From NCBI RefSeq assembly GCF_037325665.1, contig NC_090251.1:27498600-27562599 (forward strand): a stretch of DNA of 64,000 bases, written 5' to 3'. Source of the stretch: Littorina saxatilis. Lineage: Eukaryota > Mollusca > Gastropoda > Littorinimorpha > Littorinidae. Position numbers and translations under genes: made by a program. Positions 1 through 10,000 of this stretch are shown here, piece by piece. The notes under the pieces are model-generated. The model made no database searches and had not been told where the DNA came from. It saw nothing but the letters and a program-made list of their open reading frames with translations. Position 1 is the stretch's first letter; each line of letters starts with the position of its first letter.

Positions 1-985
1 CCCGGATAGTCTTGCAGACTGCGAGAGACTTAGGTTTCTCCGTGAACCAAGGGAAGTCCGACTTGGTTCCCTCTCAGCAGTTTACGTATCTGGGCATGGT
101 GTTCGACACCCGAGCTTGGACTGTTTGTCCCGCCCAGCGGAGGATAGACAAGCTACAGGATCTGGTCAGGTCCCTGTCGAGCCTCCGCCACGCGCCAGTC
201 AGGGTATTGGCTTCACTCCAGGGCCAGATGGAGTCGATGTCTACCCTGATTCCGCTGGGCAGAGTTCACAAACGCCCGTTTCAGGCGTTTCTGAACTCTG
301 CCTGGGATCCAGCCTCTCAAGGTTGGAATTTGTCTCTTCCCCTTCAGGGATGGTTCCTGGAGTCAACGAGGCAGTGGTTGGATTCGGCCTGGCTGACTCA
401 GGGCGTTCCGATTTCACTGCCCCTTCCGGAGTTGCATCTCTTTACCGATGCTTCTCTTCAGGGTTGGGGAGCTCATCTGGAGGGGAACACAGCTTCCGGT
501 CTTTGGGACCAGGCTCAGAAGTTGTTGCACATCAACATTCTGGAATTGGAAGCAGTGCGCCTCGGGCTTCTGGAGTTTGTCGCCTCTCTGCGAGGCAAGC
601 AGGTGTTGATCCACACGGACAACACCACTGTGGCCGTGTACCTGAACAAGCAGGGGGGCACGCGCTCGCTAGTTCTGTCCAACAGAGCATGCGAGATTCT
701 CACTTGGGCGTTCCATCAGGGGATAGTGATCTCAGCGAAGTACCTTCCGGGGTGCCTGAACATCTTGGCAGATTCGCTCAGTCGCTCATCGCAGGTACTG
801 CACTCGGAGTGGACTATCGCGCACCAGGCACTGCGGCGTCTTTGGACGCAGGTGGACAAACCCCTCTTGGATCTGTTCGCCACCCGGTTCTCTCGGCGTC
901 TCCCAGTCTTCGTGTCTCCGGTACCGGACCCGGAGGCTTGGGCGGTCAACGTCATGGGAATATCCCTTTATCACTGCTGCACTTA
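1..985 (+). mobile_element. DIRS-type retroelement fragment (RT end, RNase H)
   Basis: The frame at 12-986 encodes the end of a reverse transcriptase and an RNase H domain of DIRS type. Visible motifs include FTYLGMVF, LFTDASLQGWGAH, HTDNTTVAVYLNKQGG and ILADSLSRS. The same domain order occurs in the fuller DIRS element at 32357-38477, of which this is a diverged relative. It is cut by the window edge and no recombinase region follows it, so it is a fossil fragment. Confidence 0.88.
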
Positions 986-1290
986 AAAAGTGTGGGTCCT
1001 GTGTTACCCACATCATCCGAATCGGTATAAACAGCTCCATCCCTCTTTGAAACGTATGGGTCCTGTAGGACCCAGGAAACCAGAATCGGGTATATCAAAC
1101 GACGTCATTGCTGATTGTTTTCTAATTTGACCGATTGACTTAAAATTTGGGGCATAGGAAGCCATGCAGGTGGCCGAGGAATACACCAAATTTCATTAAA
1201 AAATTCGTATTAGCACTGGAGTTATGGTCATTTTTATGTGCCTCTGGGTCCTGTAGTACCCAGGAAGCCCGGTGAAGGTTAAACAAATAC
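986..1290 (-). repeat. Repeat with GGGTCC..GGACCC palindromes
   Basis: Three short palindromic hairpins of the form tgggtcctgt(a/g)...accca lie at about 993, 1057 and 1247. The reverse complement of about 987-1023 matches the sequence at about 63911-63950 (shared gatgatgtgggt...aggaccca...acttt). The two window ends therefore carry inverted copies of one dispersed family. I cannot assign the family; no gene is seen. Confidence 0.5.
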
Positions 1291-1554
1291 TAAACATATA
1301 ATATTCACTAAAGAAGCATGCACATAGAAATAAATAATAGAAAGGAAAAACAAGTGGAATGCAACCAGAATTTAAAATGGAATTAAAATAATGTGGAGAA
1401 AGTTAGAAAAAACACAATAAAGAACAGAAGAAAAAATGAACCACACACAAAAAAAACCCATACATGCATAAATGCACACACAAAACAACCCACAAACAAA
1501 CAAGCCATAGGCAATCAAATGAAAAGGTATATTAATATAGATAAAACAAATGTT
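1291..1554. other. A-rich spacer, nothing recognised
   Basis: A-rich sequence with short ACA-rich runs. No coding or RNA signal seen. Confidence 0.5.
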
Positions 1555-1857
1555 TGTTTGTTTGTTTGCTTAACGCCCAGCCGACCACGAAGGGCCATAT
1601 CAGGGCGGTGCTGCTTTGACATAACGTGCGCCACACACAAGACAGAAGTCGCAGCACAGGCTTCATGTCTCACCCAGTCACATTATTCTGACACCGGACC
1701 AACCAGTCCTAGCACTAACCCCATAATGCCAGACACCAGGCAGAGCAGCCACTAGATTGCCAATTTTAAAGTCTTAGGTATGACCCGGCCGGGGTTCGAA
1801 CCCATGACCTCCCGCTCACGGGGCGGACGCCTTACCACTAGGCCAACCGTGCCGGTT
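1555..1857 (-). mobile_element. tRNA-derived SINE, full length
   Basis: Read on the minus strand, the head has a tRNA-like A box (TGGCCTAGTGG) and B box (GGTTCGAACCC), and the tail is a CAAA-type run. Direct repeats aaacaaatgtt flank it at 1544-1554 and 1858-1868, as expected of LINE-driven insertion. The same family is present on the plus strand at 61738-62054. Confidence 0.88.
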
Positions 1858-1868
1858 AAACAAATGTT

Positions 1869-2282
1869 GAACAAGATAAAGAAGACAAAGGGTAAATAAA
1901 TGTCACATAAATGTATTTATAATCAAAGAAGTGTATTGAAATTGTGCACAGAAAACATTATTACATGTAAAGAATTCAAATGATAATGAAAATAATAAAG
2001 ATAATGAAAATATAAAAGAGAGAGCAAAAAAAAAAAAAAAAGCGCCAAACAATAAGCAAACATAGTATCAATCATAAACATCCTTCAAGTAATTGAAGTA
2101 TTTATAAACTTTTATAAGAGAGAGAGAGAGAGAAACAAGGGGGGGAGGAAGGAATTTTTGAGTGTGTCTCTCTCTTCATTAATCTGACAACGCTCATATT
2201 CTATACCAGTCGTGTTTAATTCTACAAATCAAGTCAATTAAATCAATTCATAAATCTGTTTCTTTCAAGTATATTTTCATCA
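1869..2282. other. AT-rich flank downstream of GNS exon 12b
   Basis: AT-rich sequence with a poly-A run near 2027 and a short GA microsatellite near 2118. On the minus strand an ATTAAA near 2216 is a possible polyadenylation signal for exon 12b, about 65 bases past its stop. Nothing else seen. Confidence 0.35.
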
Positions 2283-2441
2283 TTAGGTGGAATGTTTTAC
2301 AAGGTTGCACGCAGTTCCAGAGCAAGACGTCAGTTGGTCAAGGTCATCCTGCAGTGACCTCAGAAGGTTAGGGTCAGCAGAGGAGGCCATGTTGTCGAAC
2401 TCGTAACGATCACCGGTCAGCTCGTACACCTCCACAAAGTC
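2283..2441 (-). CDS. GNS: GNS alternative terminal exon 12b (duplicated last exon)
   Basis: This exon starts after a TCTTGTCAG acceptor and encodes [20 protein letters not shown]...TACNLVKHST before TAA. It corresponds to the last exon at 3900-4082, with about 40 of the first 51 residues identical and mostly conservative changes. The duplication extends past the stop: both copies are followed by a related 'cataaa..tctgtttc' stretch. It lies 1.5 kb downstream, in the same phase (0), so it could splice to exon 11 and give a 499-residue product. Alternatives are a non-functional copy or the remnant of a duplicated gene. Confidence 0.7.
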   Translation of the reverse strand, partial: DFVEVYELTGDRYEFDNMASSADPNLLRSLQDDLDQLTSCSGTACNLVKHST

Positions 2442-2458
2442 CTGACAAGAAAGTAACA

Positions 2459-2712
2459 CACAAAGGATGATGATAAAGTGAAGCGAGGAAGATAAAAACA
2501 CAAAAGCTGACGATAAAGTGAAGCGAGGATGAAACACAAAGGCTGATGATAAAGTTAAGCAAAAAAGGTATAACACAAACACTGATAATAAAAGTGCATC
2601 AAGAAAGGTAAAGCACAAATGCTGATGATAAAGTGAGGCAAAAAAGGTGAAACGTAAAGGTTGATGATGAAATAAATTAAGCAAGCCAGATAAAGCACAC
2701 AGGTTGATGATG
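2459..2712. repeat. ~40-bp minisatellite beside GNS exon 12b
   Basis: About six degenerate units built on 'gatgataaagtgaagc' plus 'aaacacaaa' lie immediately on the intron side of exon 12b, starting about 18 bases from its first base. Confidence 0.75.
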
Positions 2713-2717
2713 AATAG

Positions 2718-2770
2718 AGAATACCACATGGCCTGCTGTGTGATACCAGACTTACACGAGTTGTTTTAGA
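2718..2770 (+). repeat. Solo copy of MITE A terminal sequence
   Basis: The stretch agaataccacatggcctgc ... acacgagttg matches the left terminal repeat of the element at 49875-50832, with a few substitutions. No matching inverted end is seen here. Confidence 0.55.
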
Positions 2771-2878
2771 TTTAAATATTTAAATGCAGACAAAAGCGAT
2801 CTTTTCAATATTATTTGTAAAAGCAACCAGTCTTTCTCACGTATGTGGGATAAAGTGAAGTAAGAAGCTAAAACACAA

Positions 2879-3860
2879 ATGGCAATCTCTGTAGTTTTTG
2901 TTTTATTGCATATATTGAATTTAATATTGCTGGCTGGGGATGTGCATTTAAATCCTGGACCTCGGGACACAAGGCTTTCGGGGGAATTGGTCGTCGTACA
3001 CATGAACGTGAGAAGTCTAAGATATAAATTGGATATTTTAGAATTTGAAATTAAGCACTTTGATATTGTTACCATGTCTGAGACTTGGTTATCAGAAGCA
3101 GTCGATCAGTGATAATGAAATTTGTATTCAAGATTTTCATTTTCCAGTACGAAAAGATCGACAAAATGATCCACACGGTGGGGTTGCCCCTATGTTAAGA
3201 ATAATTTAGTTTGCAAATATAGACCTGATTTAGATGTTAAAGATTTAGAAGCAGTCTGGATTGAAACGAAATTGAATCAGGAGACAATTTTTGTTGGTTC
3301 CTTTTACAGACCTCCAAATTCAACCGTAGATTATTGGAAGTTGGTCGACCAGTCAATTAGAACGGTTGGCAATTTACCCCACACATATTTTGTTCTTGGA
3401 GATTTTAATTCTGATTACAGTAATAACCCCTCCACTCACTTATTAGATATTATTTTTCTGAATAATTTACACCAATTGGTTGAATTCCCTACCCGAATAA
3501 CCGAAATTTCCAAAACTTGTATCGATTTGATTCTGACAGCAAGTACGGACATTGTTGATGAGGTCTTGGTCCTGCCACCAGTTTGTAGTGATCACTCAGT
3601 TCCATTACTGAAGTTGAAAAGTCACATTCCGAAAGAGAATAGATTTAAACGTGTTATTTTTGATTATAATAAATTAAACGTTGATGCACTAATGATTGAA
3701 TTACAGAACGTTACTGGCCAGCAAGAACTTGTAGTCTACTATGCCGAACTCGGGTCACACTGTTCCAATTCTGTTATCTCTCTATTTTCATTCATCTCCA
3801 TTGTTTTCTTTCACACCACACTCATTTCCCATTGTCGTTTGGTTCTACCTTTGGCTTAAA
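2879..3860 (+). mobile_element. Non-LTR retrotransposon (CR1/L2-like) ORF2 start, endonuclease only
   Basis: The frame at 2879-3112 begins MAISVVFVLLHILNLI, a hydrophobic stretch, followed by GDVHLNPGP, a 2A-like motif. The AP-endonuclease start then follows (VVHMNVRSL, FDIVTMSETWL). The frame ends at a stop near 3111 and the domain resumes at about 3272 (FVGSFYRPPNS, FVLGDFNSDYS, CIDLILT, CSDHSVPL). Homology fades near 3740, and no reverse transcriptase is present. It is a 3'-truncated, frame-broken copy lying between the two GNS terminal exons and opposite to them in orientation. Confidence 0.85.
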
Positions 3861-3899
3861 AAGTTAAACAATTTATACGCGTAAATCATAAAATCTGTT

Positions 3900-4082
3900 T
3901 CATTCCAGTTTATTTCTATTATTCCGAGTGGCACGCTTCACAATGTTGCACGCAGTTCCGGTACAAGAGGTCAGGCGGTCAAGGTCATCCCGCAGTGACT
4001 TCAGAAGGTCGGGGTCAGCAGTGGTGGCCATATTGTCAAACTCGTGACGATCACCGGTCAGCTCGTACACCTCCACAAAGTC
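3900..4082 (-). CDS. GNS: GNS terminal exon 12a
   Basis: Encodes [20 protein letters not shown], then [10 protein letters not shown]...[18 protein letters not shown] and TGA. The acceptor is TTTATCAG. This copy is 8 codons longer than 12b. An AATAAA hexamer overlaps its last codons, which is probably coincidental. Confidence 0.9.
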   Translation of the reverse strand, partial: DFVEVYELTGDRHEFDNMATTADPDLLKSLRDDLDRLTSCTGTACNIVKRATRNNRNKLE

Positions 4083-7000
4083 CTGATAAAAGTTGAAGAA
4101 TTCAGGATGAATGCAAACCCACTGTAGTGAAAGGGTGCGTAAGTTAAATACACTTGGGTGGATAGATGGATAGACAGACAGACAGATAGACAGACAGGTA
4201 GACAGACAGACAGATAGATAGATATAGAAAGAGAGAGAGAGAGAGAGAGGACATAATGTGTGTATTGATGTGTCTGTGTTTCTGTCAAGGCCTCTGTATC
4301 TGTGCCTGTGTGTGGTGGTTTTTGTGTGTCGAAAAATAGTGTTCAAATTCATGTTGATGATACAATCGCAGAATACAATCAGAAAAAGTAAGACTTTGCA
4401 AATATAAATCCTACTCATTTCGCACTGTTAAACCAGGTATCATGTATTAAAAAAAACCACAACGACAAACACTGCAATCGGACCAAGAACTGACTTGCGT
4501 TTCCTTGACAATGCAGTATTTGTACACGTTGGGAGAGCGAGTGGAACGGACACAGGAAAATGTGTTGTTCCATGAGTCTTCACACACACAGTGGTTGTTG
4601 CAGTTCTGAAACACACGGCACATTTTAATGGTGCGCCATAAATACACTCACCCTAGCCACCAACCCCCGCACATCCTTCACACAAGAGATCTGTAGCAAG
4701 TGCTACAGTATCTCTGTTCACACACACACACGCATAGTGTGGACAAAGACGACATGGTTTTGCAATACCAGAAACTCGAGAACAAACCAGTAATACGTAA
4801 GCTTACTTCAAGAGAACATTACTTTCAGAAGCCCTTTAGAGTTTTTGAAATTGGAAGATACTATCACATGATTAAACGAGCCCTTCAATATTAATGAAGA
4901 TAACAAATGATGTAGCAAACACAGTTTAAAATGCAAACGTCCGCGAGTCTGAATGAACTGTATTTGGATATAACTCTGTTGGTTTGTTATAACCTGTGGA
5001 AAAGTTGTATTCCTTGATGGCGAGTGTGACAAGCTAAGCTATATAAAAGTCAGAGGGGAATTACCATTGGATTATAGCAAATCTGCCATGTCTAGTCTTT
5101 GATAGGCAACAACAGTATATGACTGAGTGTAGGACAGTATTAGCTTGAACTCTGACCTGTTGGCATCGCAGTAAGTTGAGGGATCCGATCTGCATTTTGT
5201 TTTGTATGAAAAAGTCATGCAATAGAGAGGACTACAGTTTTGTTTTCTTTCAAAAACATTCAGATCGGAGCTCATCAATCACTGTACATAGCGAGAACGG
5301 CGTGTCTCCACTGCTAATACCACTGAGCTGTACATGTAAACATGCAGCTATCTTATCTGACATTCAAGAAATACAACTCTTCAGCAGCCCCTAGAAACCC
5401 CTAACAGAGTGATATCCGGAATTCATCTACTGTACGAGACGAAAAGCATTCTCACCCCCATGCCTTGACCAGCAAACTGTGGGCAGCCAGAGATACTGTC
5501 ATGGTGTTCACCAAAGTGTTCCACCAGTACGTTGTCCCTGAAAGCCGCACCCTGTCTGCTTTCCAGCGTCCACGTGGCCTTCAGCGATTGGCCGTCCACT
5601 GAGTCTGGCACTTGCTGATTGGCCAGGTCGATGAAAGTCGGACCAAGGTCAATGTTCATCACATTTTCCTGTACGCAAAATGTCCAAGACTCAAACCCAG
5701 GAAAGGTCCATTTTTGGAAGCATGATACAAAGCAGATATATATTAGACAAAAAACAGAAGCGATAATGACAGGATGAAAATGTGAATCAACTGATTGTTG
5801 ATGTCAATAATCAGTTGCAGACTTTCTACTCGGGAAAAGATCGATAAGGCAGGGACTTTATTGTTATTAATAAGTGGATGAGTTTTAAGTGTTTTGCACA
5901 CAGTAACCTACAACTCAGACAAAGTGAATGAGTATCTGAGCTACTAATGGAGCAGAAAAAAGTCTGTCAGAGCTAGCTGAGATAGTAAAAAGTCTTGTCC
6001 TAACCTGTGACACTTGCCCAGCGGGAATTCCCGGTCCTCTGATCATGAGAGGAACCCGAATGTCAAATTCGTACAGCTGTCGTTTGTCTGATGGCAGCCC
6101 GAACTGACCTGTAATGTAAAACATGTATTCTTCAAATACGTGAAAGGCAGACGATTCTTTTGTTTTCTCTGTCATCTCACACAGCAAAATTATGAATTGT
6201 CGTTGGCAGCAAAAACTTCAGCCAGCCTGAACAATACAGAGTTAATTTCTTTGCAAAGAAGACGTGGTACGATTTCTTTACGTATATGTCATCACAAACA
6301 TGCCAAGTTGCAGTTTAAAAATTATTTGATGTTTTGTTTTACAAGTCAAAGTCCATCCAACATATTATAGGCACACAAAAAGGTAAACCCACTGTTTTAT
6401 TAAAAGTGCAATCAGGCAAATTCTTGTCTTTCAGTTCTAGGATTTCGCAGAAGAGAAGGGGAAAGACAGACAGTCAGAAATAGAAAGAGAAGCAGCAGAC
6501 ATACAGATACACAACCATGCAAAATAATACCCTTTCTCCCGTGTTCGTCCATACATATAAACACATGCATGGACTCGTGCAAGCACGCGCTCACACAAAT
6601 ACGCACAACACAACACTCCCCTTCACATTCAACACACCCAGATGAAATCCGTTGTCGGAGGAGAAGAAGATGTAGGTGTTGTCCAGCATGTCTTTTTGCT
6701 TCAGCATGTTGTACACGTTTTCCACCATGTCGTCCACTGACAGCAGCGTGCGCCACCTGGTGGACAAAACACGGACACAGTCAGCCGTGTCAACAGTTCG
6801 GACTTGGCTCTTCATCTCAGAATTGCCAAGGCTTTTGCAAGGGATACGACCGGCCACCCCCCCCCCCCCCCTACTCGGACACATACCAACAATACACAGC
6901 CTGTTTGCTTTTCTGTGATCGCATGGTGTCTGAAATATTCGTAATTGTGCCCGAGGATAGCGAATAAAATGAAGTCAGCACACACAACACACACAGAAGG

Positions 7001-10000
7001 AGCAGGATTCCCACGATAGACAGACTCTTACCTGTTGACAAAGGTTTTGTCTTCGCTTGCCACAGTGTCATCTGGCAGAGGAACGATGGTCTGTTGGATC
7101 AGCCAGTGCTTGTCCTGACGGAGAAAAAGAAGGTAGGTAGTTGGAACGTTTATTATTGACAAAACAAAATCTTACATAATATACTAGTACGTCGCCCCAA
7201 AGGTCTTTGACGTAGACAGACAAATACTTATGAAACTAACAAAGAACTTATCTGAAGATCGTGTGGCTCGCTTGCAAAATGCCGGCGAGGTAACGCAGAA
7301 AGATCCTAGCTAACACAACGCATTTATTGTAGCTTTTCTAAGCATCAAAAGTTTGTTTATTTAGTTAGCTTCAAAGCCCTTTAGGTCTGAAGCGACATGA
7401 AAGTATTGTGAAAAAAAAGCTTGGTGCATGACATTTTTGGACATGAAACGATTGTACAGGTCTACTAACAGAACATGTTTTTTAGTTCAAGAAGGCTTAG
7501 ACAAGTTCAGGAAGCGAAGGTGGATGTCATTTGTGAGTTAGGCACATAAGCTTTGTATCACATTAAACATCGAAGACAGTCTAACTTTTTACTCATGTTC
7601 AAAGGTAGCTTGATTAATTTTGTTTGTTTTGCTTTTAATTTCTTGTTCCGATACAGGTTTTACAGAGAGGTAGCAACTCGCAAATGTTCTTTTGCAAAAG
7701 CAAATTTATTACGTGAGGTGTAACGTTGTAGTTTCCTCCTCTAGGAGCCACCATTCCAGTGAAATTGGTGAGATAATTATCTGCTGGTGTGAAGGGGCCA
7801 TGGCAGGCAGGGGTAGACAACATCATAAAGATGGGGTTACCTTCCTTGTTCTGGTATTGGAGGAACTCCACTGCTTTGCGATGCTTGACAAAATGGGGCA
7901 CAAAAAAGAAAAACATTTTTTTAAATGTAAGATTATGGAACGATTAATTAGACAAAAAACGAAGCATTCTTTTCTTTTTACATGGGGGGTGAGGGGGGGT
8001 GGGGGGGGTAAAAGGGGATTTTTGATTTGACTTAACTATGAAGCTGTGTTAGTCGTTGTGCAAGATTTTCATAATCTCGCCTTCAAGGAAGACAACTCTT
8101 CCACGGCCCATGAGAGGCATCAAAACCAAAAACACACTGAGCTATTTCTGGAATTCGTATAATTATTGGCTCACAATGTAGTTTGTGAAGTAATCCTTGG
8201 CGTACACATGACCGTGAGTCTCTTCCGTTCCGTTCACAGACACCTTGTAGTTGTAGTACTTGGAGTTACCCACCTGAAAACGAAAGAATCAACTGTAGTT
8301 AGCCAAAGGTTAGTGAAGCAAGAAGTTCACTCGCTTAAACTTGACTAAAATGTGGTCTTGGCCTTTGCTTGGCATTGCTGTTGTTAAGTCTACAATTCAC
8401 CACCAACAATTCATGTAAAACAAATTGGAAAACAAGAAGAGCAAACGCTCGATCGAGTCACTTTCGCAGTTCTGAATATTATATGAGGCATCAGATGGAC
8501 AGGAAGAAATTGCTATTCACAACACAATGAGTCACGTTCACATAAAATTTGAGCCCGGTCACTTTTATAGTTTCCGAGAAAAGCCCAACGTTAAGTTGTG
8601 TGTTGCCGAACAGAAAAGGCTAGTTATCTCCCTTGTTTTTCTGATAACGTTCGTAAAAGGCTACAGATGTAAATACTTTGATGTAAAGAATAATCCTACA
8701 AAGTTTCAATCACATCCGATGAACTTTGTCAAAGATATAAAATGTCTAATTTTTCCTTTGACGCTGACCTGTGACCTTGAAAAAGGTCAAAGGTCAACGA
8801 AACCATCGTTAAAGTGTAGAGGTCATTGGAGGTCACGACTAAACAAAATATGAGCCCGATCGCTTTAATAGTTTCCGAGAAAAGTCCAACGTTAAGGTGG
8901 TGTCTACGGACGGACGGCCGGATGGCCGGCCGGCCGGACAGACTAACACTGACCGATTACATAGTCACTTTTTCTCAAGTGACTCAAAAAACAACCTTCA
9001 AGAAATAATGAAAAGAAAGAGTGGGGGGATTTTAGGGACACCAACGACGGACGGACCGACGTAAAGACAGTTGGACAGACAGATAGATAGACAGACGGAC
9101 AGACAGACAGACAGACGGACAGATAGACAGCCAGACAAAGGACAGACAGATACACAGACGGACAGCCGGACGTACAGGCAATGAGATAGACAGACAGACA
9201 CAGACGGACGGACAGACAAACAAACAGTCGAACAGACAAACGTACAGACAGACAGACAGACAGACCATACTGACCAGTCCATACCACCAGTCCCAGCCGG
9301 GAGGTATATGGGCAACACCCCCTGTTTTTGGGCCGCCATACTGCACACAAATATTGTTATCACGGTGAAATCAACCGGACATTTTGTTACTTGACTGGGC
9401 CGCCATACTGCACACAAATATTGTTATCACGGTGAAATCAACCGGACATTTTGTTACTTGACTGGATGAAATCTGAAAATACCATTACAAATAAGTGGTC
9501 AGCCAGTCAGTGCTATACCGGTTTGTGTTCCAATTGAAAGTTTTAGCCCCCGCGAATAAAAGTGAACTGGTACATGAATTGGCATGCTTTTTTGCTGGTA
9601 CAATGTACAGTATAACTGAGTGACCGGTTCTTGGGGTAGCCTGACTGCGTATTTGCTTGTAAAGTGCTCAGCGCAAACAATGTATCAATTCATCTTCGTT
9701 AATGCGATTACCACTAACTCACTCGCCATGGCCATTTCAGTACGAAACTGACGACAACTCCCGTCACAAAATAAACTTACTGAATCTATATTCAAAACGA
9801 AATAAATAATTAGTACAATATTATTTGCAAAAACAGCCAGAAGAATTATCCGTACTTGAAGATCCGAAACCTAAAACATTTAATAACATTAATCGTCAAT
9901 ATCCTGAAGTAGTGCAGTTGCAAGATAGTGTTTGCAAACTAACTTTTTACGTGCCTGTCGGTAATTTACTTTGGAGGGGGGGGGGGGGGGGGGGGGGAAT

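Noticed and set aside
8998-9417. Long S/V/C-rich minus frames
   Set aside because: Translations of the GACA microsatellite in three frames.
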